Shown here piece by piece: positions 25,701 through 34,696 of a stretch of 64,000 bases of DNA. Location of the stretch: assembly GCF_010500965.1 (NCBI RefSeq), contig NZ_QVMI01000014.1, positions 1 through 64,000 of the forward strand. Direction: 5' to 3'. The notes beneath the pieces are model-generated. The model made no database searches. It worked only from the letters and a program-made list of their open reading frames with translations, and was not told where the DNA came from. A program made the position numbers and the translations under genes. Source of the stretch: Bacteroides sp. 51. Lineage in GTDB: Bacteria > Bacteroidota > Bacteroidia > Bacteroidales > Bacteroidaceae. Each line of letters opens with the position of its first letter. Position 1 is the first letter of the stretch.

Positions 25701-27185
25701 TTAGTTCTTTTTATTATTTGCCGAATCTGGCAGCGGCACCTTGCCGCTTTCTTCTTTTTCTATATTAGGAGCTGCAAAACAAATTGCAAATCCGATGTAT
25801 ACCAGAATGGCGTTAGGGTACTGCATAACGTCATTTGCATATGCTGCTATAAAGAACCCTGCGCTTACACAGAGCCATGCTGAAAGCTGATTCCTAAGTC
25901 TTTTATTTGATATTTTAAACATAAGTATCCAGGAACACCAGACAAACAGGATGGCGTGTATGAGTACATAAAGCGATATACCGAAGATACCGGTATCTGT
26001 CCATACATTGATAAGCCATGAATCCGGAGGGATGGGCATTAACTCTTTCGGATTATAACGACTGGCCTTTCCTCCCAGCCCAAGGCCATATCCGAAAGGC
26101 TTACTGGCCATATATTCTTTTACGAGTTCCCTGTTCTGAACGCGAACCTGATAAGAAGCATCTTCGTCGGGTCTGAAAGCCGTTCTCATGTTTCTTATCT
26201 GCTGATTACTTTCACCGATCGTAGTAAAACGGAAGAATACAAAGATAACCAACAGGGCAAATATACCGGCAAAGAGGGTTTTCCATCCGCGAGAGATAAT
26301 TGCAAATGCCATAAGTCCCCCAACGGGCACTGCCAGGGCAGCGCGGGTTCCTGAAAGAAACATTCCATAAACAGCAAGTGCTGCTATAATAGTGAAATAG
26401 ACCTTTAGCCACTTGGTCCTGGCAAAATATGCGGATAAACCAAATCCTAAAGAGGCCATAGCCGAGTGTACTCCAAAGTTAGCGGCGTCTGTGAAGAAAG
26501 AGAAATACCGGATACCCGACCAGATGATGTGTGTTTCCGCACCCCCTTTTTCATATAGGAAGACCATTTCGCGCTCATTGAAACCATGTGATTTTTGCCA
26601 GTATCCTTTAAACGCACCATAAATGATAAAAACGGACCAGATAATGAGCAACCATTCTACATTCCGGTATTCACGAATACATAGAGGTACAAGGATGGCA
26701 CATATAATGGGATAAACAAGGTAATTGGAAATAGCTGCATTCCATGCCTCCAGGACTGCGTTCGGATTGGCAAGCTGAAGAACACAAAACCCACCCCAGA
26801 CAATGAAAAGCGTCAACATTCCATTTAAACTATCTTTCCAACTGGTGCTTTTATATACGCTTGCTATTATAATAAATAAGGTAATGACTAAGTTAAAAAC
26901 CAAAGTAGCAACCCCGATTCTTAAGTCAATAAGGGAACTTATTAATAGAAATAAAAAGTGTGAAAGGAATAGAATGTAAAATATACGATGATAGTATCTG
27001 ATCATCGCAACAAATATCACGATTCCTACTGGTATCGCTGCGAAAATCATGGCAGAAAGCGGTTCGCCGGTCGATATAAAATCATATATCAGATATAGTC
27101 CGGCAATAGCCAATAAGGTGATAAAAATTATACCACCTCTTGGCCTGAATGCTTCTACGTTATTATTCGATTCTTTTTTACTCAT
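25701..27185 (-). CDS. Wzy-like O-antigen/capsule polymerase or ligase
   Basis: A 494-residue inner-membrane protein with about ten to twelve transmembrane helices and the Wzy_C periplasmic loop, ending in PDSWLINVWTDTGIFG before further helices. Paired Arg residues in the loop (RTAFRPDEDASYQVRVQNR) fit the family. Its place between the chain-length protein and the glycosyltransferases suggests repeat-unit polymerisation. The last codons (about 25703-25752, reading EESGKVPLPDSANNKK) are encoded by a GC-rich repeat element, so the C-terminal tail was acquired from an intergenic repeat. The gene overlaps the Wzz/Wzc gene by eight bases. Confidence 0.85.
   Translation of the reverse strand: MSKKESNNNVEAFRPRGGIIFITLLAIAGLYLIYDFISTGEPLSAMIFAAIPVGIVIFVAMIRYYHRIFYILFLSHFLFLLISSLIDLRIGVATLVFNLVITLFIIIASVYKSTSWKDSLNGMLTLFIVWGGFCVLQLANPNAVLEAWNAAISNYLVYPIICAILVPLCIREYRNVEWLLIIWSVFIIYGAFKGYWQKSHGFNEREMVFLYEKGGAETHIIWSGIRYFSFFTDAANFGVHSAMASLGFGLSAYFARTKWLKVYFTIIAALAVYGMFLSGTRAALAVPVGGLMAFAIISRGWKTLFAGIFALLVIFVFFRFTTIGESNQQIRNMRTAFRPDEDASYQVRVQNRELVKEYMASKPFGYGLGLGGKASRYNPKELMPIPPDSWLINVWTDTGIFGISLYVLIHAILFVWCSWILMFKISNKRLRNQLSAWLCVSAGFFIAAYANDVMQYPNAILVYIGFAICFAAPNIEKEESGKVPLPDSANNKKN
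25722..25752. repeat. GC-rich REP-like element inside the polymerase 3' end
   Basis: GAATCTGGCAGCGGCACC then TTGCCGC is nearly identical to the copy at 5543-5569. It is translated in the minus-strand gene as SGKVPLPDS. Confidence 0.6.
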
Positions 27186-29379
27186 TCTCTTTTGTTCTCA
27201 AGCTATCTCTGTCCATACGCTCTGTCAAACCAAGTTGTGACAGTCTGTAGCCCAATTTTCTTAGGTACGTATACGGTGGTAGCATGCCGGTAAAGTTCTC
27301 TGCAGCCTCTCTGCTTGTTTTATTCAAATAGAAGTATAGTGGAGTTTCTCCAATTTGAGACTTCAATTTTTCATAAATCAATTTATCAGATTCTTTCCAG
27401 GAACGATCGGCGCGAGTAACAAGTAAATTCAAATTCGCCTCTTCTAATAATTTACTGGGGACGTTATTGTCTTTCAGGTTTGGATATTCTACAATTAAGA
27501 CGTCTTCATTGGTATTCGGACTTATATCACGAATATTTTCTGCTAGTAAATATTTACTGTCGTTTATATCAAAGTCTGTTTCATAAGATAGTTTACGAAC
27601 TTTCATTCCCATATTATTCCAATACTCCAACAGGTTCTCTGATAGATAACTCTTTCCATCTCCTGGCTCCGTACTGATGAAGTTGACGATATAGGGTTGG
27701 TTTTCTTTTTTCTCATTGAAGAACCCTAAAATAGAACTACTGAGGAATTTGGTTGCTATGGATATATAAGCATTATTGAAGTTCTTGTATTTAAGACGTG
27801 CTCTGGCAGGGAAGGCACCCAATACTTTTCCTTTGGTAATTCTTTCTGCACGCATTTTATCACGCAGGGTATGGTCGAGTAGTTCTACCAATAAGAAGAA
27901 ACCTGTGATAAATAGGAGACTGGCGAGGAAAGCGATCATTACGATCTTTCTTCTGTTGGTTGGTTCGGCAGCAATAGGAAATGCCGGAGGATTTAATACC
28001 TTTAATGTGGCCGAAGTCATCTCCAGGTTTTTCTTTCTCATTAAAGCATCATAATAACTCTCTAATGTAGAAAGATAGTTGCGTTCGGTAAAGTCGATCA
28101 TTCTTTCTTTACGCTTGATGGTAGAACCTACCGGTGCAAAGAAGATGTATTTGTCGTTTAAGTTTTGACGACTTCTTTGAATAACTTCCAATTCGGCTTT
28201 TGCTTTTTCAAAAACAAGAATTTGTTCCAACCATTGTTCAACAATAGAACTCTTGGCTATACCTTCTTTGGTATGTGAATGTTCAACATACTGTGCAGAA
28301 AAGGTTTCCAAATTAGTTGTTGCTATTCTTAATTGAGCTCTATAATCATTTAAACGTTGACTTTCAGTCTCTGATGCGCCTGATGTAAATGATTCTATTT
28401 CAGATATCTTACTGGTTAATGCAGATACTTGATTTAAGCTATTGACAAATTGTGCATTTGTCCTGAGCTGTTGTACATTTATATCCAGCTGCTTTTCAAG
28501 CTCATCAAGCATCGCTCTTGAACTACTGTACGATAGCTGAATGTCTTGCTCTCTAAGTTCAAATTCTTTGTTGATAGCAGCAATTTCTTTTGTTTCGTCA
28601 TAGTAGTTGATTACACGCTTCTCTATATTATATAAGGTAAGCGAGTCTTCGGCTATACGTAGTTCACGTCCAACGCGTGCAAGTTCCTGACGGAAGTATT
28701 CAATAACCTTGTCGGTTTCACCGTAACGAATAGCTCTATATTCATCTACGAATTCTTCTAATAAGATATTGATTGTATTGTAGGCAATTCCCGGATCTGC
28801 CGAAGAATAACTGATTTGTAATAAGTCACTACTTCCTTTACGCGTAACAGTGATATTCTTCAAAGCTTCATAACTATAATGCCAGTGATTCCAGTAGAAC
28901 AACCCGTAGATAAAGTTATCTGGAGTAGGGCGCTCATACCTTCTCATGTTTTTAACCGTTTCTTCTTCGCTGTTTTTATCAATCAGGGCAAGAAGGGCTT
29001 TTCCATCTTTATTGCCTTTGGTACGGTTATATATTTCGCGGAAGCTTTCTGCGGTAAGATATTGGTTGTCTTTTTCCAGGTTACCATTAATCATATTGCG
29101 AGCGTATAAACGATAAGATACACGTTTAAGTGTGCTCTCTGCCTTAATGATGTTAACCAGGTTGTCTATTGCGTTATTTGTTGCCGCCCAGTCGGTGGTT
29201 CCGGTTCCTTCGATCGTATAACCCGAAACAACCCCAGTGTATAGTGTCGCTTCTACTGTATAAGTTCTTTTCATATTCATCGTAGCCAGAATTACAGCTA
29301 GTGTAATTATCGCTGATCCAAATATAAGCCACCAGCGTATACGATATAAGAATCGACAAAAGTATAAAATATATTCCAT
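27178..29379 (-). CDS. Wzz/Wzc-like polysaccharide chain-length protein with degenerate ATPase domain
   Basis: A 733-residue polysaccharide co-polymerase. It has a first membrane helix (about 18-35), a long periplasmic coiled-coil region (about 200-400), a second helix with the PxxP-like NPPAFPIAAEPTNRRK before it (about 470-500), and a cytoplasmic P-loop domain. Walker A is intact (EPGDGKS, about 571-577). The Walker A' segment reads LSYETDFDIN instead of ending in D-x-D-x-R, Walker B reads LIVEYP with Glu for Asp, and the C-terminus has no tyrosine cluster. I infer chain-length control without normal BY-kinase signalling. It follows the TolC-like gene after 14 bases. Confidence 0.88.
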   Translation of the reverse strand: MEYILYFCRFLYRIRWWLIFGSAIITLAVILATMNMKRTYTVEATLYTGVVSGYTIEGTGTTDWAATNNAIDNLVNIIKAESTLKRVSYRLYARNMINGNLEKDNQYLTAESFREIYNRTKGNKDGKALLALIDKNSEEETVKNMRRYERPTPDNFIYGLFYWNHWHYSYEALKNITVTRKGSSDLLQISYSSADPGIAYNTINILLEEFVDEYRAIRYGETDKVIEYFRQELARVGRELRIAEDSLTLYNIEKRVINYYDETKEIAAINKEFELREQDIQLSYSSSRAMLDELEKQLDINVQQLRTNAQFVNSLNQVSALTSKISEIESFTSGASETESQRLNDYRAQLRIATTNLETFSAQYVEHSHTKEGIAKSSIVEQWLEQILVFEKAKAELEVIQRSRQNLNDKYIFFAPVGSTIKRKERMIDFTERNYLSTLESYYDALMRKKNLEMTSATLKVLNPPAFPIAAEPTNRRKIVMIAFLASLLFITGFFLLVELLDHTLRDKMRAERITKGKVLGAFPARARLKYKNFNNAYISIATKFLSSSILGFFNEKKENQPYIVNFISTEPGDGKSYLSENLLEYWNNMGMKVRKLSYETDFDINDSKYLLAENIRDISPNTNEDVLIVEYPNLKDNNVPSKLLEEANLNLLVTRADRSWKESDKLIYEKLKSQIGETPLYFYLNKTSREAAENFTGMLPPYTYLRKLGYRLSQLGLTERMDRDSLRTKENE

Positions 29380-29393
29380 AAATGCTTGTTTTG

Positions 29394-30146
29394 TTATTTC
29401 CTGATAATAGGGGTTTGGGTGATAACTTCCAGTATCATCAAACTCCGGTTTAGCTCGGCTTTACTGCTCTCGTATCTCTCTTTTGTAACGGATTGCCGTT
29501 CTTTTTCAAGAGCGAGTTCTCTGGAGGTTGTTGTCCCGTTAGCAAAGTTTTTTTCTACGATTGCATATTCAACATTTGCTAAAACTAATGATTCTGCACG
29601 TAATTTCAAAATATTTAATTGAGAAGCTGCTGCAGTGTAGTACGTAATGATGTCTTTTTTGACTTCTTCGAACCTCTGTTCTTTAAGTAATTGATAACTT
29701 CGCACTACAAGTTTCTGGCGTTTAACTCTGGCCCCCAGGTCAAACAAATCATCTAGTGGGATACTGATACCTCCTCCTACGGAATACAGGTGTTGGGTCG
29801 TTTTGTTGTAAGTAGCAAAAGGTTGTGTGTAGACATCGGTGTAGGAACCGTCGTTCGTAAATGTTCCATATTGGTAGCTACCGCGAATACTAAAAAAACC
29901 TAGCCAAGCTCTCTTCTCTTTGCCTAGTTTTTTACGTTCAACCATTTCATTAACTTCGTTGAATTCATAGCTGGGTGCATTTTTGGCGTTTTCAAAAAGT
30001 ACATCCAATGGGGGGAGAGTTAAGCTGGAATAGTCGTCGATTGTTAAATTGTCATAGTTGCTTATCTCCTGTGCTCGTATTAACCCGTTGTTAAAGAATG
30101 ATATAACAGCAAAAAATAGGTAAAATTTAATCCAAATACGATTCAT
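29394..30146 (-). CDS. Half-length TolC-like outer membrane protein
   Basis: A 250-residue secreted protein (hydrophobic N-terminus to about residue 25, ending GLIRAQ). It shows one TolC repeat: a helix (about 45-80), two beta strands (IRGSYQYGTF and LYSVGGGISIPL) and two long helices (about 130-240, with KRQKLVVRSYQLLKEQRFEEVKKD and ANVEYAIVEKNFANGTTTSRE). Normal TolC proteins have two such repeats in about 430 residues and act as trimers, so this one would need more subunits. It is the first gene of the locus, where a Wza-type exporter would usually stand, and may provide the outer-membrane channel. Confidence 0.75.
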   Translation of the reverse strand: MNRIWIKFYLFFAVISFFNNGLIRAQEISNYDNLTIDDYSSLTLPPLDVLFENAKNAPSYEFNEVNEMVERKKLGKEKRAWLGFFSIRGSYQYGTFTNDGSYTDVYTQPFATYNKTTQHLYSVGGGISIPLDDLFDLGARVKRQKLVVRSYQLLKEQRFEEVKKDIITYYTAAASQLNILKLRAESLVLANVEYAIVEKNFANGTTTSRELALEKERQSVTKERYESSKAELNRSLMILEVITQTPIIRK

Positions 30147-30210
30147 AGAATATTGTATTTTTTATGTAACATCTTGCAAATATAGATATATTCTGTAAAA
30201 TTGTGCCATC

Positions 30211-30238
30211 TAAAGATAATTTTTTCTTTTAATAGCAA
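30211..30238 (-). promoter_or_regulatory. Candidate promoter of the polysaccharide locus
   Basis: On the minus strand TTG (30236-30238) precedes TATCTTTA (30211-30218) by 17 bases. A second -7-like element TATATTTG lies at 30177-30184 without a clear -33. Either would drive the gene at 30146 and the polysaccharide operon. Confidence 0.45.
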
Positions 30239-30614
30239 CAAAAGATTTATAGTTTTATGTTTTTCATATATGCAAAAGAAGTTTTTGCCTTGAAAGTTTT
30301 TTATTCTTATTAGCATTCTTAATGAAACGAGTTCTGTTGAGTGTCGCATTTTCCACTTGTTTTCTTAATATAAAATAAGTTCTTAAATATTGAGTTACTA
30401 TTTGATAGTTTCATTTGGGAAATGTAGTGTATTTAGTCTCCTTTTTATATAAATGTTGATGCTTGTTCGTTGCTTAATTTTCTGTTTATAACATATTATA
30501 AGATGGTTTTGTTCTGATAACTTGCTTTTTTTATCTTTAATTAGAGAAATGGCCATTTAGAGAGGTGATTATGATTGCTGTTTTGGGCTCGTTTTATTGA
30601 CGTGTGCGTTAACA

Positions 30615-30648
30615 AAAAGAATTAAAGAAATAATTCTTTAATTCTTTT
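30615..30648. promoter_or_regulatory. Perfect 15-base inverted repeat upstream of nqrA
   Basis: AAAAGAATTAAAGAA (30615-30629) and TTCTTTAATTCTTTT (30634-30648) flank a four-base loop ATAA. It lies about 30 bases before the nqrA -7 element. It could be an operator or the end of an unseen upstream transcript. Confidence 0.55.
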
Positions 30649-30679
30649 CTGTTTCCTCTAAATTCCCATTATTATTTAT

Positions 30680-30687
30680 TACTTTTG
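30680..30687 (+). promoter_or_regulatory. Candidate -7 element of the nqr operon
   Basis: TACTTTTG lies 34 bases before the nqrA ATG. No TTG was found at the expected -33 position, where the sequence is TTTCCTCTA, so an activator may be involved. Confidence 0.45.
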
Positions 30688-30721
30688 CGGGCAAATTAAG
30701 AAACCATTTATTTATTATAGC

Positions 30722-32080
30722 ATGGCAAATGTAATAAAGTTACGTAAAGGCCTTGACATTAGCCTGAAGGGCAAAGCTGCAGAAGAGATTGTTTCGGTGA
30801 GTAAGCCGGAATTATTTGCACTCGTGCCGGATGATTTTCCGGGAGTGACTCCGAAAGTGGTTGTGAAGGAACAGGAAAGTGTGATGGCTGGGGCACCCTT
30901 GTTTGTAGACAAGAACCACCCTGAAGTAAAGTTCGTTTCTCCCGTTAGTGGGGTAGTGACAAAAGTAGAACGCGGCGAGCGTCGTAAGGTGATGAATATT
31001 ACCGTACAAGCTACTGCAGAACAAAATTACGTGGAGTTTGGTAAGAAAGATGTAGCTAAACTTTCTACCGAAGAAGTAAAGTCGGCACTTATGGAAGCTG
31101 GCTTGTTTGCTTTTATAAAGCAACGTCCATATGACGTTATTGCAGACCCTTCTGTAGCTCCTAAAGCTATATTTATTTCTGCATTTGACAGCAAACCTTT
31201 GGCTCCGAATTTTGAATTCGAACTAAAAGGTGATGAATCTAACTTTCAAACAGGCCTTGATGCATTAGCTAAAATTGCTAAAACGTATTTAGGTGTTAGC
31301 GCAAAACAAACAACTGCTGCGCTGACTAAGGCTAAAAATGTAACTGTAACAACTTTCGATGGTCCTCATCCTGCTGGTAATGTAGGTGTGCAGATTCATC
31401 ATGTATCTCCTATAAATAAAGGTGAAGTGGTTTGGACTGTTGCAGCGGCAGATGTTATTCTTATCGGTCGTTTGTTCAACCTTGGTCATATCGACTTTAC
31501 CCGTACTGTGGCGTTGACCGGTTCGGAGGTGTTTAAGCCTGCTTATTGTAAGTTGATTCTAGGTGCTTCTTTGACTAATATTTTTAAGTTTAATGTAAGC
31601 CGTGGTATCGATTTACGACGTATAAGTGGAAATGTGTTGACCGGAAAACAGGTTACTAAAGATGGTTTTCTTGGTGCTTTCGATACGCAACTGACTGTTA
31701 TTCCCGAAGGAGATGATGTTCACGAATTCCTTGGCTTTATCATGCCTCGTTTCAATCAGTTTAGTGTTAATCATTCATATTTTAGTTGGATTTTTGATAA
31801 GTTTATGAAGCGTGACTATGAGCTTGATGCCCGTATAAAAGGTGGTAAGCGTAATATGATCATGTCTAACGAATACGATCGTGTGTTCCCGATGGATATC
31901 TATCCGGAATACCTGATTAAAGCAATCCTTGCCCAGGATATTGATCGTATGGAGCAATTAGGTATCTATGAAGTAGCTCCTGAAGATTTTGCTCTGTGTG
32001 AATTTGTTTGTTCCTCAAAGCAGGAATTACAACGCATTGTTCGAGCAGGATTGGATAACCTTCGTGCTGAAATGGCTTGA
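30722..32080 (+). CDS. nqrA: Na+-translocating NADH:quinone reductase subunit A
   Basis: The cytoplasmic-side subunit A of the Na+-NQR respiratory pump. The 452 residues are family length, with the start VIKLRKGLDISLKGKA and a lipoyl/barrel-sandwich-like first domain (KVVVKEQESVMAGAPLF, FVSPVSGVVTKVERGERR). The C-terminal part has the cysteine-containing CEFVCSSKQELQRI segment. It is the first gene of nqrABCDEF. NqrA is peripheral and contacts NqrB; it is not itself an ion channel. Confidence 0.97.
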   Translation: MANVIKLRKGLDISLKGKAAEEIVSVSKPELFALVPDDFPGVTPKVVVKEQESVMAGAPLFVDKNHPEVKFVSPVSGVVTKVERGERRKVMNITVQATAEQNYVEFGKKDVAKLSTEEVKSALMEAGLFAFIKQRPYDVIADPSVAPKAIFISAFDSKPLAPNFEFELKGDESNFQTGLDALAKIAKTYLGVSAKQTTAALTKAKNVTVTTFDGPHPAGNVGVQIHHVSPINKGEVVWTVAAADVILIGRLFNLGHIDFTRTVALTGSEVFKPAYCKLILGASLTNIFKFNVSRGIDLRRISGNVLTGKQVTKDGFLGAFDTQLTVIPEGDDVHEFLGFIMPRFNQFSVNHSYFSWIFDKFMKRDYELDARIKGGKRNMIMSNEYDRVFPMDIYPEYLIKAILAQDIDRMEQLGIYEVAPEDFALCEFVCSSKQELQRIVRAGLDNLRAEMA

Positions 32081-32081
32081 T

Positions 32082-32189
32082 AAGTTTTAAGTTCTGATTT
32101 TTGAGTTTTAAGTTTCCATGCGGAACTCATAACTCAAAGCCCATAACTCAAAACTTAAAACTCAAAACTTATAACTCAAAACTTAATAA
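32082..32189. repeat. Gapped inverted repeat between nqrA and nqrB
   Basis: AAGTTTTAAGTTCTGATTTT and TTGAGTTTTAAG words on the left are matched by ACTCAAAACTTAAAACTC words on the right, around a short GC loop with CCATGCGG. It fills the whole gap and ends at the nqrB ATG. A closely similar element lies between nqrD and nqrE. Confidence 0.7.
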
Positions 32190-33368
32190 ATGAAAGCGTT
32201 AAGAAAATATCTCGATAAGATAAAGCCGAACTTTGAGAAGGGCGGCAAGCTCCACGCATTTCACTCGGTATTTGATGGGTTTGAAACATTTTTGTTTGTA
32301 CCCAGCACTACTTCGAAATCGGGGACACATATTCACGATACGATAGACAGTAAGCGTATTATGTCAATCGTTGTAATAGCGTTGGTACCAGCTTTGCTTT
32401 TTGGTATGTTCAACGTAGGTTATCAGCATTTTACTCTGACTGGTGCCGAAGGTGGATTCTGGGAAATGTTTGCCTATGGATTTCTGGCTGTTTTACCTAA
32501 AATTATAGTATCATATATTGTAGGGCTTGGTATTGAGTTCGTTGTGGCTCAATGGAAGAACGAAGAAATTCAGGAAGGGTTCCTGGTTTCGGGTATTTTG
32601 ATACCGATGATCGTTCCGGTTGACTGTCCGTTGTGGATACTTGCTGTAGCTACTGCATTCTCTGTAATTTTTGCAAAAGAAATCTTTGGAGGTACAGGTA
32701 TGAATGTGTTTAATGTGGCTTTAGTTGCCCGTGCATTCTTATTCTTTGCTTACCCGACTAAGATGTCCGGTGATGCCGTATGGGTATCAGGCGATAGTAT
32801 TTTAGGAATAGGAAAAAGCGTTGATGGTTTGACTGCTGCGACTGCACTTGGTGAAGCTTCGACGGCTACAACTGCTACCGGTTTCCCAGAGTTTTCATGG
32901 GATATGGTAATTGGGTTGATTCCCGGTTCAATCGGGGAAACAAGTGTTATTGCTATTCTGCTGGGTGCCGCCTTGTTATTATTAACCGGTATTGCAAGTT
33001 GGAAAGTGATGTTCTCCGTATTCTTCGGTGGTGCATTTATGGGATTGATTTTTAATATGTTCGGTCCTGATACAGCTATGGCTCATATGCCTTGGTGGGA
33101 ACATCTGGTATTGGGTGGTTTCTGTTTTGGTGCTGTATTTATGGCTACCGACCCGGTTACTGCTGCACGTACCGAAACCGGGAAATATATCTACGGATTC
33201 CTGATCGGGGTGATGGCTATTGTGATTCGCGTATTGAATCCGGGTTATCCTGAAGGTATGATGCTTGCCATCTTGTTGATGAATATTTTTGCTCCGTTGA
33301 TTGACTACTACGTAGTTCAGAGCAATATCAGCCGTAGAGAAAAACGTCTTGCTAAGTCTAACAATTAA
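32190..33368 (+). CDS. nqrB: Na+-NQR subunit B
   Basis: A 392-residue membrane subunit with about ten helices that carries riboflavin and a covalently bound FMN and forms part of the Na+ path. The FMN-attachment threonine lies in ATDPVTAARTETGKY. Other family blocks are GTHIHDTIDSKRIMSIVVIA and FGGTGMNVFNVALVARAFLFF. The start LRKYLDKIKPNFEKGGKL is typical. It is preceded by the repeat that separates it from nqrA and is followed by nqrC after 11 bases. Confidence 0.97.
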   Translation: MKALRKYLDKIKPNFEKGGKLHAFHSVFDGFETFLFVPSTTSKSGTHIHDTIDSKRIMSIVVIALVPALLFGMFNVGYQHFTLTGAEGGFWEMFAYGFLAVLPKIIVSYIVGLGIEFVVAQWKNEEIQEGFLVSGILIPMIVPVDCPLWILAVATAFSVIFAKEIFGGTGMNVFNVALVARAFLFFAYPTKMSGDAVWVSGDSILGIGKSVDGLTAATALGEASTATTATGFPEFSWDMVIGLIPGSIGETSVIAILLGAALLLLTGIASWKVMFSVFFGGAFMGLIFNMFGPDTAMAHMPWWEHLVLGGFCFGAVFMATDPVTAARTETGKYIYGFLIGVMAIVIRVLNPGYPEGMMLAILLMNIFAPLIDYYVVQSNISRREKRLAKSNN

Positions 33369-33379
33369 ACCGAATAACA

Positions 33380-34048
33380 ATGAATACAAATAGTAATGCT
33401 TATACTATAATTTATGCTTCGGTAATGGTTGTTATCGTAGCGTTTGTGCTTGCGTTTACTTCTTCTTCATTGAAACCGATTCAAGATAAGAATGTTGAGC
33501 TGGATAAAATGAAGCAGATCCTTAGTGCATTGAATGTGGATACTAAAGGACAGGATGCGCAAGCTGTGTATGAAAAGTATATCAAGAAAGATATGATCCT
33601 TGATGCTAATAGTACTGTGAAAGCCGAAACCGGAGGTTTTGCTTTGGGCGAATCAAAAGATGAATTTGCATTGTATGTTGCCGAAGTAGAAGGGCAGACG
33701 AAATACATTATTCCATTATATGGTAGTGGTCTTTGGGGGGCTATCTGGGGATATGTTGCTTTAGATGAAGATAAGAATACGGTTTACGGAACTTATTTCT
33801 CTCATGCCAGTGAAACTCCGGGACTTGGTGCTGAAATATCTACTGCACCTTTCCAGGCTCCTTTTAAAGGCAAGCATATTATGAAAGATGGTCAGTTGGT
33901 ATCAATTGCCGTGGTTAAGCCGGGTAAAACTGCTGCTGGTCAGGACTATGTGGATGGGATTTCAGGAGGTACGATTACTTCCGTAGCTGTTCAGGATATG
34001 CTTAAGAACTGCCTGGTTCATTACAGTAATTTTTTAACTAAAGAATAA
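33380..34048 (+). CDS. nqrC: Na+-NQR subunit C
   Basis: A 222-residue subunit with one N-terminal membrane helix (about 8-28) and a periplasmic FMN-binding domain. The covalent FMN site is the second threonine region in DGISGGTITSVAVQDML near the C-terminus, a variant of the S-G-A-T-x-T motif. YGSGLWGAIWGYVAL and HASETPGLGAEIS are also typical. It passes electrons between NqrB and NqrF-side centres. It lies 11 bases after nqrB and 15 before nqrD. Confidence 0.96.
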   Translation: MNTNSNAYTIIYASVMVVIVAFVLAFTSSSLKPIQDKNVELDKMKQILSALNVDTKGQDAQAVYEKYIKKDMILDANSTVKAETGGFALGESKDEFALYVAEVEGQTKYIIPLYGSGLWGAIWGYVALDEDKNTVYGTYFSHASETPGLGAEISTAPFQAPFKGKHIMKDGQLVSIAVVKPGKTAAGQDYVDGISGGTITSVAVQDMLKNCLVHYSNFLTKE

Positions 34049-34063
34049 GGAGGAAAGCCGTAT

Positions 34064-34696
34064 ATGAGTCAATTGTTTTCGAAGAAGAATAAAGAGGTAT
34101 TCTCATCTCCACTAAATATAAATAACCCGGTTACTGTTCAGGTGCTTGGTATATGTTCGGCTTTGGCTGTTACCGCTAAGCTGGAACCGGCTATTGTAAT
34201 GGGACTTTCGGTTACTGTGATTGTAGCTTTTGCCAATGTGATCATTTCTTTGCTGCGCAATACAATACCTAATCGTATTCGTATTATTGTTCAGTTGGTT
34301 GTTGTTGCTGCTTTGGTTACTATTGTAAGTGAAGTACTTAAGGCGTTTGCTTATGATGTAAGTGTACAGCTTTCGGTATATGTGGGATTGATTATTACGA
34401 ACTGTATCCTGATGGGACGTCTGGAAGCTTTTGCTATGGCTAATGGTCCTTGGGAGTCTTTCCTTGATGGTATTGGTAATGGTTTAGGTTATGCCATGAT
34501 TTTGGTAATTGTCGGTTTCTTCCGTGAATTACTGGGATCGGGTACACTTTTGGACTTCCGTATTATCCCTGAGTCATTCTATGAATTGGGATATATCAAT
34601 AATGGTTTGATGTTGATGCCTCCGATGGCACTTGTTCTGTGTGCTTGTATCATTTGGGTGCAACGTGCTCGTGAGAAAGAATTACAGGAAAAATGA
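34064..34696 (+). CDS. nqrD: Na+-NQR subunit D
   Basis: A 210-residue integral membrane protein with six helices of the NqrDE/RnfAE family. The conserved loop LGICSALAVTAKLEPAIVMG near the start and LIITNCILMGRLEAFAMANG carry the cysteines that hold the intramembrane iron centre with NqrE. RELLGSGTLLDFRI is also family-typical. A ribosome-binding AGGAGG lies just upstream (34050-34055). A 109-base repeat separates it from nqrE. Confidence 0.97.
   Translation: MSQLFSKKNKEVFSSPLNINNPVTVQVLGICSALAVTAKLEPAIVMGLSVTVIVAFANVIISLLRNTIPNRIRIIVQLVVVAALVTIVSEVLKAFAYDVSVQLSVYVGLIITNCILMGRLEAFAMANGPWESFLDGIGNGLGYAMILVIVGFFRELLGSGTLLDFRIIPESFYELGYINNGLMLMPPMALVLCACIIWVQRAREKELQEK

Larger units (their letters stand above)
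30147..30721. other. AT-rich divergent promoter region between polysaccharide locus and nqr
   Basis: The 575 bases carry the candidate minus-strand promoters, the perfect palindrome at 30615-30648 and the nqrA -7 element. A 68-codon minus-strand frame here is low-complexity and is not taken as a gene. Nothing else was recognised in 30240-30610. Confidence 0.5.

Noticed and set aside
30147-30349. 68-codon minus-strand frame before the TolC-like gene
   Set aside because: It overlaps the predicted promoters and is made of AT-rich low-complexity codons.
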